Assembly: GCA_934359255.1 (NCBI GenBank)
Contig: CAKRLG010000006.1
Location: 62,001-126,000 of the forward strand
Origin: an uncultured Ruminococcus sp.
GTDB taxonomy: Bacteria > Bacillota > Clostridia > Lachnospirales > Lachnospiraceae
DNA length: 64,000 nucleotides
Reading direction: 5' to 3'
Every line of letters starts with the position of its first letter. The stretch's first letter is position 1. Positions 28,501 through 35,742 of this stretch are shown in pieces. The translations under genes were made by a program, and so were the position numbers. The notes under the pieces were generated by a model, which saw only the letters and a program-made list of their open reading frames with translations, ran no database searches and was not told the DNA's origin.

Positions 28501-28758
28501 TACGCTATCCGGTTTTTCTTTCAGGATCAGCTGCTCCACAACTTCTACAGTCAACGGCTCGATATAAACTTTATCAGCGATATCTTTATCGGTCATGATG
28601 GTTGCCGGGTTAGAGTTTAACAGGACAACTTCCACGCCCTCTTCTTTCAGAGAACGGCAGGCCTGTGTTCCCGCATAGTCAAATTCTGCTGCCTGGCCGA
28701 TGACAATCGGACCTGAGCCAATCATCAGTACTTTCTTAATCTCTGGATTTTTTGGCAT
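25561..28758 (-). CDS. carB: Carbamoyl-phosphate synthase large subunit
   Basis: Makes carbamoyl phosphate from bicarbonate, ATP and glutamine-derived ammonia for pyrimidine and arginine synthesis. The 1065 residues hold two ATP-grasp halves (each opening with a GSGPI block, near residues 13 and 559) and a C-terminal MGS-like regulatory domain from about 935. Length matches the family. The start overlaps the carA stop (TAATG). Confidence 0.97.
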   Translation of the reverse strand: MPKNPEIKKVLMIGSGPIVIGQAAEFDYAGTQACRSLKEEGVEVVLLNSNPATIMTDKDIADKVYIEPLTVEVVEQLILKEKPDSVLPTLGGQAGLNLAMELEERGFLKEHNVRLIGTTSQTIKKAEDRQEFKDTMEKIGEPVAASLVVTTVEDGIAFTNTIGYPVVLRPAYTLGGSGGGIAHNEAELIEILENGLRLSRVGEVLVERCIAGWKEIEYEVMRDGAGNCITVCNMENLDPVGVHTGDSIVVAPSQTLGDKEYQMLRTSALNIITELGITGGCNVQYALNPDSFEYCVIEVNPRVSRSSALASKATGYPIAKVAAKIALGYTLDEIPNAITGKTYASFEPMLDYCVVKIPRLPFDKFISAKRTLTTQMKATGEVMSICNNFEGALMKAIRSLEQHVDSLMSYDFSNLSREEMLEALHIVDDMRIWRIAQAIRIGISQEEIHEITKIDLWFIDKIAILTEMEYALKARELDEDLLREAKRMEFPDYVIAKLNGKTEETVKEMRKTYGITAAYKMVDTCAAEFAATTPYYYSVYGGENEAERTPDKKKVLVLGSGPIRIGQGIEFDFCSVHCTWAFAKEGYETIIINNNPETVSTDFDIADKLYFEPLTPEDVENIVNIEKPDGAVVQFGGQTAIKLTEALMKMGVPILGTSAENVDAAEDRELFDEILEQCQIPRPKGQTVFTAEEAKKAANELGYPVLVRPSYVLGGQGMQIAINDEDVEQYIGIINRIAQEHPILVDKYLVGKEIEVDAVCDGEDIVIPGIMEHIERAGIHSGDSISVYPAQTISKTAKATIEEYTKRLAKALHVIGMINIQFIVCGEEVYVIEVNPRSSRTVPYISKVTGIPIVPLAAKAIMGYKLKDMGYTPGLQPEAKYFAIKMPVFSFEKIRGADISLGPEMKSTGECLGIAESFNEALYKAFLGAGINLPKHKNMIMTVRDEDKEEAVEIGKRFEALGYRIYATRNTAKTLQEAGVKAIRTNKIEQPSPNLMDLILGHKIDLVIDTPSQGVEHAKDGFLIRRNAIETGVNVLTAMDTAKALVTSLENTDLNKLTLIDIAQI

Positions 28759-29834
28759 TACTCTTCTCCTCCCATCATTTTGATAAACCGGTCAAACAGA
28801 TAACCGGAATCCTGTGGTCCCGGGCATGCTTCCGGATGAAACTGTACTGTGAAAATATTTTTTCCTGTATATTTCAGTCCTTCGTTGGTTCCGTCGTTGA
28901 CATTGATAAATGCCGGTACGGCAACTTTCGGATCCAGATTGTCGGTGTCTACCACATATCCGTGGTTCTGAGAAGAGATATACACTCTTCCGGTTTCCAG
29001 ATCTTTTACCGGATGATTGCCTCCTCTGTGACCATATTTCATCTTATGGGTATCCGCACCGGTTGCCAGTGCCATCAACTGATGTCCCAGACAGATTGCA
29101 AAGATCGGTGTGTCGGATTCGTATAATTTGCGGATCTCTTTGATCACTTCTGTACACTCTTTCGGGTCTCCAGGGCCGTTGGAGAGCATGATGCCGTCCG
29201 GATTTGCAGCCAGGATCTCTTCTGCTGTGGTGGATGCCGGATAAATGGTTACCTCACATCCTCTCTGATTCAGAGATTTCGCAATATTGTTCTTTGCACC
29301 AAGATCCAGGAGCGCAACTTTCTTTCCGCTGCCTTTCAGTACCTTTTTCTCAGAACAGGTTACTTTCTCCACTACTTTTCCTGTAGTATATGCTTTCAGT
29401 CTCGGAATGATAGCATCCAGATCATAATTCTCATCCGTAGTGATCATACCATTCATGGTTCCTTTTTCTCTCAGGATTCTGGTCAAAGCGCGGGTATCAA
29501 TTCCTGCGATCCCCGGAATGTCAAATCGTTTCAGAAAGTTCTGAATTGTATCTTCACACCGGAAATTGCTTGGTGTTCTGGAAAGTTCTCTTACAATATA
29601 TCCATCCGGCCATGGTCTCAAAGACTCCGTATCCTCATAGCAAATACCGTAATTGCCGATCAGCGGATAAGTCATACATACAGCCTGTCCTGCGTAAGAC
29701 GGATCTGTCAGTACTTCCAGATAACCTGTCATGGAAGTATTAAATACGATCTCGCTGATGACTTCTTTTTTGGCTCCAATGCTGGTTCCGGTAAATACAT
29801 GTCCATCTTCAAGTATTAAAAAAGCTTTCATCAT
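28758..29834 (-). CDS. carA: Carbamoyl-phosphate synthase small subunit
   Basis: Glutaminase subunit that supplies ammonia to CarB. The 358 residues contain the N-terminal CPSase domain (TGYLEVLTDPSYAGQ) and the class I glutamine amidotransferase domain with nucleophile Cys in FAICLGHQLMALA and the His-Glu pair in VQFHPEACPGP. A longer in-frame start 90 bp upstream lacks a ribosome site; AAAGGAAAC precedes the ATG at 29834. A second ATG follows at once (MMKAF). Confidence 0.95.
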   Translation of the reverse strand: MMKAFLILEDGHVFTGTSIGAKKEVISEIVFNTSMTGYLEVLTDPSYAGQAVCMTYPLIGNYGICYEDTESLRPWPDGYIVRELSRTPSNFRCEDTIQNFLKRFDIPGIAGIDTRALTRILREKGTMNGMITTDENYDLDAIIPRLKAYTTGKVVEKVTCSEKKVLKGSGKKVALLDLGAKNNIAKSLNQRGCEVTIYPASTTAEEILAANPDGIMLSNGPGDPKECTEVIKEIRKLYESDTPIFAICLGHQLMALATGADTHKMKYGHRGGNHPVKDLETGRVYISSQNHGYVVDTDNLDPKVAVPAFINVNDGTNEGLKYTGKNIFTVQFHPEACPGPQDSGYLFDRFIKMMGGEE

Positions 29835-29859
29835 TCCGTTTCCTTTCTTTTTCTTATGT

Positions 29860-29940
29860 AGGCTTTTTACAGCCTGTTTATCTCTTTTTCCGCATAAAAG
29901 GGGAGAAATTTCCCCTGAAATCACTCCCCCTTGCGTAATC
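29860..29940 (-). promoter_or_regulatory. car operon leader with alternative hairpins
   Basis: The leader contains AGGGGA (29899-29904) facing TCCCCT (29911-29916), followed on the minus strand by TTTTATG, plus a shorter AGGCT/AGCCT hairpin (29860-29875). The 3' strand CTCCCCTT can pair instead with an earlier AAGGGGGAG, giving mutually exclusive structures. No PyrR-binding consensus is recognisable, so control by attenuation is only suggested. Confidence 0.35.
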
Positions 29941-29946
29941 TTAGAA

Positions 29947-29975
29947 ATTTTACCACAAAGTCGTTTTCATTTCAA
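29947..29975 (-). promoter_or_regulatory. Promoter of carAB-uppP
   Basis: The minus strand has TTGAAA (29970-29975), a 17-bp spacer and TAAAAT (29947-29952), about 115 bp before the carA start. Confidence 0.65.
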
Positions 29976-30043
29976 TATTTTATTTGAGAAAAGAGTCGTT
30001 TTCTGCTGAGAAGAAATTTTTTTCTTTTTTTCGCAAAAAAGTG

Positions 30044-30072
30044 TTGACACTTTGTGTTTTATGCTGTATAGT
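30044..30072 (+). promoter_or_regulatory. Promoter of tRNA-Leu copy 1
   Basis: TTGACA (30044-30049), 17 bp, TATAGT (30067-30072). The leader from here to the tRNA contains a small hairpin of CACTTGTC with GACGAAGTG. Confidence 0.85.
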
Positions 30073-30121
30073 ATCACTTGTCGCTGACGAAGTGACAAAC
30101 AATTTCATACTTAACAGATGT

Positions 30122-30205
30122 GCAGGAATGGCGGAATTGGCAGACGCGCAGGCTTCAGGTGCCTGTGGTAGCAATATCGTGCGGGTTCAAGTCCCGCTTC
30201 CTGCA
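30122..30205 (+). tRNA. tRNA-Leu(CAG), copy 1
   Basis: 84-nt class II tRNA. Acceptor GCAGGAA pairs with TTCCTGC, discriminator is A, anticodon stem CAGGC/GCCTG encloses TTCAGGT with anticodon CAG, and the T-arm is GCGGG TTCAAGT CCCGC. The long variable arm typical of Leu is present. CCA is not encoded (CTA follows), so it is added after transcription. A T-run begins three bases after the discriminator. Identical copies lie at 30429 and 35509. Confidence 0.96.
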
Positions 30206-30354
30206 CTATTTTTTTGTGCAGATCTTTTCTCTCCTATTTCTATCTACCATACCCTTCCTGTAATTCCAGATTATACAACTTTCCATAAAAATATCCTTTC
30301 CGCATTCCTGTCCACGTATTCCTAAAATAAATTTTCTTTTTTATCAGAAAACTG

Positions 30355-30383
30355 TTGACAACTTCAACAATTTCATGTATAGT
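30355..30383 (+). promoter_or_regulatory. Promoter of tRNA-Leu copy 2
   Basis: TTGACA (30355-30360), 17 bp, TATAGT (30378-30383). The leader has a small TGTC/GACA hairpin. Confidence 0.85.
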
Positions 30384-30428
30384 ATGTTTTGTCGATGAGA
30401 CATATAGAATTTCATAGTTAAAAATTGT

Positions 30429-30512
30429 GCAGGAATGGCGGAATTGGCAGACGCGCAGGCTTCAGGTGCCTGTGGTAGCAATATCGTGCGGGTTCAAGTC
30501 CCGCTTCCTGCA
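30429..30512 (+). tRNA. tRNA-Leu(CAG), copy 2
   Basis: Identical over all 84 nt to copy 1, 307 bp away, with its own promoter and the same CTATTTTTTT directly after it. Being independently promoted, it is a separate transcription unit rather than part of a tandem tRNA operon. Confidence 0.96.
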
Positions 30513-30525
30513 CTATTTTTTTCTC

Positions 30526-31824
30526 TTATTTTACCAAAACCCATTTGGCATTGTCACTCTTCAGGCTGTATCCGCAGAAGGAACAGCAATGATTCTCATC
30601 TGGTACAAAGTTGGCTCCACAGGATGGACATTCTTTCTCCATGAAGAAAACGCCGTCTTCGCTTCTTCTTTCCGGGTAACGGGCTCTTTGCATGATAAGT
30701 GTTCGCTTCACTTTTTTCGTATATGGATTTCTTCTATCCGGCAAATAGGTCTCGCTTGCACAGACTTTTACCTTTATTTTTGTAATATCTTCTGTGTTGA
30801 CCACTTTCTTTAAAGTGATATTTCCGATTCCATAATCCATCAGTTCATCCGATTCTGTTTCATTATAAATGGCATCACCGATGCAGGACCTGAGATAATT
30901 CTCCGAGTATCTTACTATGGAGTCCGCCATCTTTTCCTGTCTGTTTCGGAAAAACTGATTGGATACCAGGATCAGCACAAAAACCAGAAGGGCCACGCCA
31001 ATTCCTGCTGTCAGAGAAACCTCTGTATCCTCGATCATATACAGACACAAGAATACACAGACATACACAATTCCCATAGATCCTGTCAAAAGCAATGCAC
31101 GCCGGAGATTGGTACCTATGCGCTCATATACCTCAAATCTTTCTGTCTGCCAGTCATAAAACTCACTTCGGATCACACCTCCACAGTACTCACAGACCAC
31201 CTGCTGACCGGTCAGTTCCACCGATGCACCACAGGATGGACAGATGATTTTCTGTACGGTGGAATAATAACTTTTTTTCTTCTGGGCACGATCTGAATTT
31301 CGAATGTGCCGTGACTGAAGGATCCGAAGATAGGCATGTTTTCGATAATTTTCATAATGGATTTTCCCATCCTCAGTGGAAATCAGGCGTTCCAGAGCAC
31401 TGCACTTGATAACAGATTCCCTCCATTCTCGTCCATCATTATTCCAGTGTTCAAAATCATTGTCCGGCTGAGTTTCCAGGTCTGTCATCAGAATCTCACG
31501 GCACAGCTTCTGCTGATTCAGTCGATCGATCTGTCTTACGATATTTTTCCGAAAAGTCATATCCATTCTTGAGGGAAGTCGGTTTTTATCTGCTTTTTCA
31601 AGAGGAATCAGGATTCTCTCGAAGGCCTTCCTTATATCACGGTGTATTCCTGATTTTTGAAGAGGGGTATCGCCGCGCTGTTCCAGCATTCTTTTTATCT
31701 TTCCCTTTTTCCGGTTTTTTGCCAGAAAGACAGAAAAATCGATATCCAGTATCCGTTCACCGATATAAATCCCTAACAAAATGGCAACTGTTGCAGCAAA
31801 CCACGATGCATCTGATAGTCCCAT
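30526..31824 (-). CDS. Membrane protein with two zinc ribbons, function unknown
   Basis: A 432-residue protein I do not recognise as a named family. It has an N-terminal membrane helix (about 8-22), a charged helical region, a first zinc ribbon (CPSCGASVEL...CEYCGG, about 195-215), two membrane helices (about 245-290), a soluble domain that may resemble Tim44-like folds, and a second zinc ribbon at the C-terminus (CPSCGANFVP...CSFCG). GGGAGGCGACAT precedes the ATG. It ends 14 bp from tRNA-Leu copy 2, in convergent orientation. Similar ribbon-plus-Tim44 proteins occur in Lachnospiraceae without known role. Confidence 0.8.
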   Translation of the reverse strand: MGLSDASWFAATVAILLGIYIGERILDIDFSVFLAKNRKKGKIKRMLEQRGDTPLQKSGIHRDIRKAFERILIPLEKADKNRLPSRMDMTFRKNIVRQIDRLNQQKLCREILMTDLETQPDNDFEHWNNDGREWRESVIKCSALERLISTEDGKIHYENYRKHAYLRILQSRHIRNSDRAQKKKSYYSTVQKIICPSCGASVELTGQQVVCEYCGGVIRSEFYDWQTERFEVYERIGTNLRRALLLTGSMGIVYVCVFLCLYMIEDTEVSLTAGIGVALLVFVLILVSNQFFRNRQEKMADSIVRYSENYLRSCIGDAIYNETESDELMDYGIGNITLKKVVNTEDITKIKVKVCASETYLPDRRNPYTKKVKRTLIMQRARYPERRSEDGVFFMEKECPSCGANFVPDENHCCSFCGYSLKSDNAKWVLVK

Positions 31825-31844
31825 ATGTCGCCTCCCATTTCATG

Positions 31845-32390
31845 TTATCTATTTCTATTTTTATCCTTATTTTTCTTTTTTTGTGATTCTTCACCGTTTT
31901 CCGGTTCTTTCTTGAACATCTCAGCTATGAAGATTGCTGCAAAACCTGCTCCAAGGATAATAGCTACACAGCTGAACAGGAATTCCAGTGGATCTCTGTC
32001 CGGCGCAATTTTATATTTTCCTTTTGACGTTCTGTAAACTTCCACGTCGATATCGTCCCCTTTATTGATCTCCTCATCATTCCAGCAGTATACGGTGTCT
32101 CTGTCTTGGTAGGTTTCTCCATCGATCTCAAAAGTAACTTTCACTCTGTATTCCCGTAATTCTCTTTCACGATGATATCCATCCTCATCCTTGTCTTTAT
32201 TTACGACTTCTCTGCAATATCCGACAACAGCCGAAACCTCCCGAATATCCGTACTGTTTTTATACTCATGGCTCGCTATCCTGCTTGAGACCACACCATA
32301 GATTCCTGCACCACACACAACAAGTCCCACCAGGATACCCAATAGAATAATTTTTATATCTTTCTTCTTACCATTTTTTGCACTACTCAT
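31845..32390 (-). CDS. Two-helix membrane protein, DUF3592-like
   Basis: 181 residues: a basic N-terminus, a membrane helix (about 15-37), an extracellular beta-type region of about 80 residues (REYRVKVTFEIDGETYQ, RDTVYCWNDEEINKGDDIDV), a second helix (about 135-155) and a highly charged C-terminal tail rich in Lys. The helix-beta-helix layout with a short 'GETY...GD.V.V' stretch is like DUF3592 proteins. The ATG at 32390 has GGAGGGACAGCG before it; the ATG 18 bp upstream does not. Function unknown; it lies 20 bp before the zinc-ribbon gene. Confidence 0.72.
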   Translation of the reverse strand: MSSAKNGKKKDIKIILLGILVGLVVCGAGIYGVVSSRIASHEYKNSTDIREVSAVVGYCREVVNKDKDEDGYHRERELREYRVKVTFEIDGETYQDRDTVYCWNDEEINKGDDIDVEVYRTSKGKYKIAPDRDPLEFLFSCVAIILGAGFAAIFIAEMFKKEPENGEESQKKKNKDKNRNR

Positions 32391-32454
32391 CGCTGTCCCT
32401 CCTTCCATTCTTTATATACTCTCTGAATCTTTATCATGTCGGTTTCTCAAAACA

Positions 32455-33717
32455 TTATCCATAGGTTCTGATGGCCTCCAGAAGCTGTGTATCATTTTGA
32501 TTGAACGGCATGCTTGCGTTTTCTGTCTCATTTTCCAGAAGCAGTCCCGCGCCGCTGTATACAGAATACACACAGAATGTTTCTGACCAGGTAACCGGGT
32601 CTTCGCCCTTCTGATACCATTCGCCACCGGTTCGTGTCGCCTCCATTGTCAGATACGTTCTCCCCTTCTCCTGTAAACAGCTCCAGGTTCCTTCATAAAC
32701 CTCTGTTTCTGTATCATCGTAGTCCTCTTCGTCTACGCCATATTCTCTTTCACACCAGGAAATGTGTAATTTCCCACCTTTGCGAAATTCCAGAAAATAG
32801 TTTCCATAACTATCCGTGCTCCCCATCGCTATCTGAAGTTCCCAGCTTGTGCCTGCCAGATCCTTCTCCTTCAGATTCATACTGACATCTCCGTACCATC
32901 CTCCAAATCTGCTGGCACCACAGGCAGCATAATCTGTAAAATCCTTAGCCTGAGGTTCATCCGACTCAGTTACAGGAATTGCCACGCGTCCAAGCATATC
33001 CATCATGGGGTACCAGTCTGCCTGATAGCCGGCTTCTGTTCCCATGGTGATCATAGCCGTAGCATAGCCTCCCACTCCGTTACACATCACAAGATAAGGT
33101 TCTCCGGTCTCGGAGGAATACAGCTGTCCCACTTCGTCCATCTCAAAAGTCTCAAAGTTCATCCTCTGTTCTATGATCTCCACCGGATCTTCGCCGCTTC
33201 TTGGAACGACACAAAACAGCTGTCCGGCTTCGTTTCCAATGATTCTTTCTTCAGGAATCATCTTTACAAATGGATATTCCTCCGAAAAATCCGGGAAGTT
33301 TTCTTCGATCCATTCCGGTATCCGGTCTGCATAAGATTCGTCCACTTCTCCAAGAAAGGCCACTCCAAAGTTCTGAAGGGTTCCTTCCATGCTCTGGCGG
33401 AAAGTTTCCAGCGACTTCTCTGCTTTCTGTTCTTCTGTCTCTTCTTTCTTTTCCGGTTCCGGAGTAGTCTCCGGTTCTTCCGGCTGTTCCGGTTCCTCTG
33501 TAGTGGAACTGTCTTTTATTTCCGGTTTCCCGGCCTTGTTGGCTTTGATAGGAACCGGTTCCGTATCCTCATTCTCCGGAAGTTCTCCGTCTGCCGTCCG
33601 TCCATTCACCATGCCGTCCCCGTCTTTCTTATCGATACATCCGGTAAATACAGTCAACGACACAATACAGAGCATTCCTGTAAGAAGGGATCTGAGCAGT
33701 ATATTTTTATTTTTCAC
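32455..33717 (-). CDS. Lipoprotein of unknown function
   Basis: 420 residues, starting with GTG behind AAGGGGGAAACATGT. The signal peptide ends in the lipobox FTGC (Cys27). A long linker rich in Glu, Pro and Thr (about 40-110) leads to a folded C-terminal region with no motif I can name. It is probably exported and tethered. It belongs to the minus-strand block between tRNA-Leu copies 2 and 3. Base use is like its neighbours. Confidence 0.72.
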   Translation of the reverse strand: MKNKNILLRSLLTGMLCIVSLTVFTGCIDKKDGDGMVNGRTADGELPENEDTEPVPIKANKAGKPEIKDSSTTEEPEQPEEPETTPEPEKKEETEEQKAEKSLETFRQSMEGTLQNFGVAFLGEVDESYADRIPEWIEENFPDFSEEYPFVKMIPEERIIGNEAGQLFCVVPRSGEDPVEIIEQRMNFETFEMDEVGQLYSSETGEPYLVMCNGVGGYATAMITMGTEAGYQADWYPMMDMLGRVAIPVTESDEPQAKDFTDYAACGASRFGGWYGDVSMNLKEKDLAGTSWELQIAMGSTDSYGNYFLEFRKGGKLHISWCEREYGVDEEDYDDTETEVYEGTWSCLQEKGRTYLTMEATRTGGEWYQKGEDPVTWSETFCVYSVYSGAGLLLENETENASMPFNQNDTQLLEAIRTYG

Positions 33718-33764
33718 ACATGTTTCCCCCTTTATGAAAGATTTTGAGCTTACATAAGATAGAT

Positions 33765-33785
33765 CGGGAGGGATGAACCCTCCCG
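33765..33785 (-). terminator. Hairpin after the HEAT-repeat lipoprotein gene
   Basis: CGGGAGGG (33765-33772) pairs perfectly with CCCTCCCG (33778-33785) around a 5-base loop. The bases after it on the minus strand are A/T-rich but not a T-run (ATCTATCTTATG), so termination may be weak and the lipoprotein genes may still be co-transcribed. Confidence 0.5.
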
Positions 33786-33832
33786 ATGCACTGCGAAGAG
33801 ATTATCACCTGGACAATCGGTTATTCTTCATT

Positions 33833-33859
33833 GTAATTGTTCAGTACCTTCACAGTTAC
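33833..33859 (-). repeat. 27-bp stop-proximal inverted-end repeat, copy 2
   Basis: Same repeat as at 14738-14764, with ends GTAATTGT and ACAGTTAC (one mismatch). The TAA stop of the HEAT-repeat lipoprotein gene (33856-33858) is formed by the repeat itself, so insertion of the repeat may have set the present end of that protein. Confidence 0.75.
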
Positions 33860-35193
33860 TCTTTATTTATCAAAGCTTCATAGGTGTGGGACATCAGGAA
33901 ATGCCCCGGATCATCCTCGGTCATATTTTCCATGATATTCTTTAAGCTTTCTTTTGAAGCATCATCTCCACGCTCCATGATATATTTCATTGCGATTTCT
34001 CTTCCTCTTCTGTCTGCATCCTGATCCGCTACGATATCCAGCATCAGATTATTAATTTCTGCCTCATCAAAATAGGTGGCTTCTTTCTTCCAGTCTTCAT
34101 AGCTGGTGCCCATGCTGGAAGCACTTCTGAATGCTCCAACCGTTGTCCAATATGGAATATCTCCGTTACGTGGCTTCTGTGACAGATAATCTATCGTTAT
34201 GCGATATGCCCTTTCATTGGTATATCTATGGCTGGGGTAATCATACCACATATAGGTCAGGGAAGTGATGCACGCATCGTGGAACTGAACCTGACTGCTG
34301 TCCTTCAGAACTTCCTCCAGCGGATCGATCACCCGGTCATCGTGGAGTCTTCCGGCATACTTATATGCACATGTTCTTACTTCCTCATCCTCATCACCCA
34401 TCAGTTTGAGAATGGCATCTACCATGCCGTCAATACCCATAGCCCATTCAGATCCTATAGCAAGGGCTGCCTGCTTCCGGACATTGGCATTTTCATGCTC
34501 GGTCATATTCAAAACGAACTCTGCAACCGCCGGATTACTCACGGCACCTCCAAGGCTTCTTAAAGCGGCAAATAATACAACAGGTTCTGTTTCCTTGGCC
34601 AATACTTCTTCTGCCATCTTTTCTTCCTCACTGCTTGTGCCAAACAGGCCTCCGATCGTGGTGAATGCATAGGCGCGAACGTTGGCATTTTCACTGTGGA
34701 GCATGTTATCCCTGATTGTTGTGGTATATGGAATCTTGCATCCATCATCCTTGAGGATTTTGAAAGCCTCATCGGTAATATTTTCTTCTCTACTATAAAA
34801 GTCTTCTTTATAGTTTGTATAAGCATAGGTAGAATAGAGTGCCAGTGCTTCGTCTTCTGTGATATTTTTCACATCTTTGATACGATCTATCAGATCCTGA
34901 GCAGACATACTTTCGTATTCTTTTTTCGTAACCTGTGCCGGTTCATAATCATCGTCCGAGAAATCTGTTTCGTTCTCGGTATCCGTGTCTTTATCTGATT
35001 CTTTGGTTTCTTTGTCCTCCTTGGGTACCGGCGTTTTAGGCGGAGCATCCGTTTCTGCAGAATCGTCTCCGGTATCTGTCGTTTCTACTCCTGCAGTTGT
35101 GTCTTTATCCTTGTTTCCGTCCTTTCCACAGCCTATAGGCATCGCCAGCATAGCTGCGATCAGCAGCATACTAATCACTTTTTTCCTCATCAT
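33856..35193 (-). CDS. Lipoprotein with HEAT-like repeats
   Basis: 445 residues. MMRKKVISMLLIAAML and the lipobox PIGC mark an exported lipoprotein; a linker of about 70 residues rich in Asp, Thr and Glu follows. The body holds several helical pairs of HEAT or armadillo type (NVRAYAFTTIGGLFG, NANVRKQAALAIGSEWA, EEVRTCAYKYAGRLHD, DDRVIDPLEEVL). Such scaffolds usually bind proteins. AAAGGAGGAATCTTT precedes the ATG at 35193; a longer frame to 35286 has no such site. The stop codon lies inside a dispersed 27-bp repeat. Partner unknown. Confidence 0.8.
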   Translation of the reverse strand: MMRKKVISMLLIAAMLAMPIGCGKDGNKDKDTTAGVETTDTGDDSAETDAPPKTPVPKEDKETKESDKDTDTENETDFSDDDYEPAQVTKKEYESMSAQDLIDRIKDVKNITEDEALALYSTYAYTNYKEDFYSREENITDEAFKILKDDGCKIPYTTTIRDNMLHSENANVRAYAFTTIGGLFGTSSEEEKMAEEVLAKETEPVVLFAALRSLGGAVSNPAVAEFVLNMTEHENANVRKQAALAIGSEWAMGIDGMVDAILKLMGDEDEEVRTCAYKYAGRLHDDRVIDPLEEVLKDSSQVQFHDACITSLTYMWYDYPSHRYTNERAYRITIDYLSQKPRNGDIPYWTTVGAFRSASSMGTSYEDWKKEATYFDEAEINNLMLDIVADQDADRRGREIAMKYIMERGDDASKESLKNIMENMTEDDPGHFLMSHTYEALINKE

Positions 35194-35433
35194 AAAGATT
35201 CCTCCTTTCGTTTCTGCAAAACTTTTTTCTATGATCGATCTTACCTTTTCTATAATTATATTAAACAATATAAAAACAATTTTCACTATTACTTGTGTTA
35301 GTTACCGACATTTGTTTGTCTGTTTTCTTCCGGAAAATGTTTTTACAGATAATTTTCACAAGTCGTCGGAATACATTATTCACTTACATATCTCATAAGA
35401 GTTCTTTGTTTTCTATATTTTTTTAAAAAACTG

Positions 35434-35462
35434 TTGACAATCAGTATTTTTTCCTGTATAGT
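35434..35462 (+). promoter_or_regulatory. Promoter of tRNA-Leu copy 3
   Basis: TTGACA (35434-35439), 17 bp, TATAGT (35457-35462). The leader has a TGTTG/CAACA hairpin. Confidence 0.85.
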
Positions 35463-35508
35463 AAACTATGTTGTTGAGATGCAACAAAAACTTCATAATA
35501 AAAGATGT

Positions 35509-35592
35509 GCAGGAATGGCGGAATTGGCAGACGCGCAGGCTTCAGGTGCCTGTGGTAGCAATATCGTGCGGGTTCAAGTCCCGCTTCCTGCA
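35509..35592 (+). tRNA. tRNA-Leu(CAG), copy 3
   Basis: Identical over 84 nt to copies 1 and 2, again without encoded CCA and with CTATTTTTTT after it. It closes a 5-kb block of four unknown genes that starts at copy 2, so that block is bounded by direct repeats. Confidence 0.96.
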
Positions 35593-35651
35593 CTATTTTT
35601 TTGTCTTTGTACAGGCTGGCTTCTGTTCTATATTTATTTTCTGCAATCGTA

Positions 35652-35697
35652 AAAAGATCGCTGCATTCACATTTTTCTGTAAACACAGCGACCTTTT
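35652..35697. terminator. Bidirectional terminator between tRNA-Leu and the alpha-glucosidase gene
   Basis: AAAAGATCGCTG (35652-35663) pairs with CAGCGACCTTTT (35686-35697), with T-runs usable on either strand. It ends the minus-strand alpha-glucosidase transcript and can also stop read-through from the tRNA. Confidence 0.7.
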
Positions 35698-35712
35698 CTT
35701 TCATCTCTTATT

Positions 35713-35739
35713 ATAACTGTTCAGTACCCTCACAGTTTC
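35713..35739 (-). repeat. 27-bp stop-proximal inverted-end repeat, copy 3
   Basis: Third copy, with ends ATAACTGT and ACAGTTTC (slightly diverged). It begins 3 bases after the stop of the alpha-glucosidase gene on the minus strand, and is followed by a genuine terminator, so it does not itself serve as one. Confidence 0.7.
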
Positions 35740-35742
35740 CTT

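Noticed and set aside
30122..35592. Integrative element using tRNA-Leu as attachment site
   Set aside because: No integrase, excisionase, relaxase or phage genes lie between the tRNA copies; only the bounding repeats support it, so I kept it as a comparison question rather than a call.
35441..35704. Minus-strand frame across tRNA-Leu copy 3 encoding a GLEPARYCYHRHLK stretch
   Set aside because: This peptide is the antisense reading of a tRNA gene, a known annotation artefact. No ribosome site.
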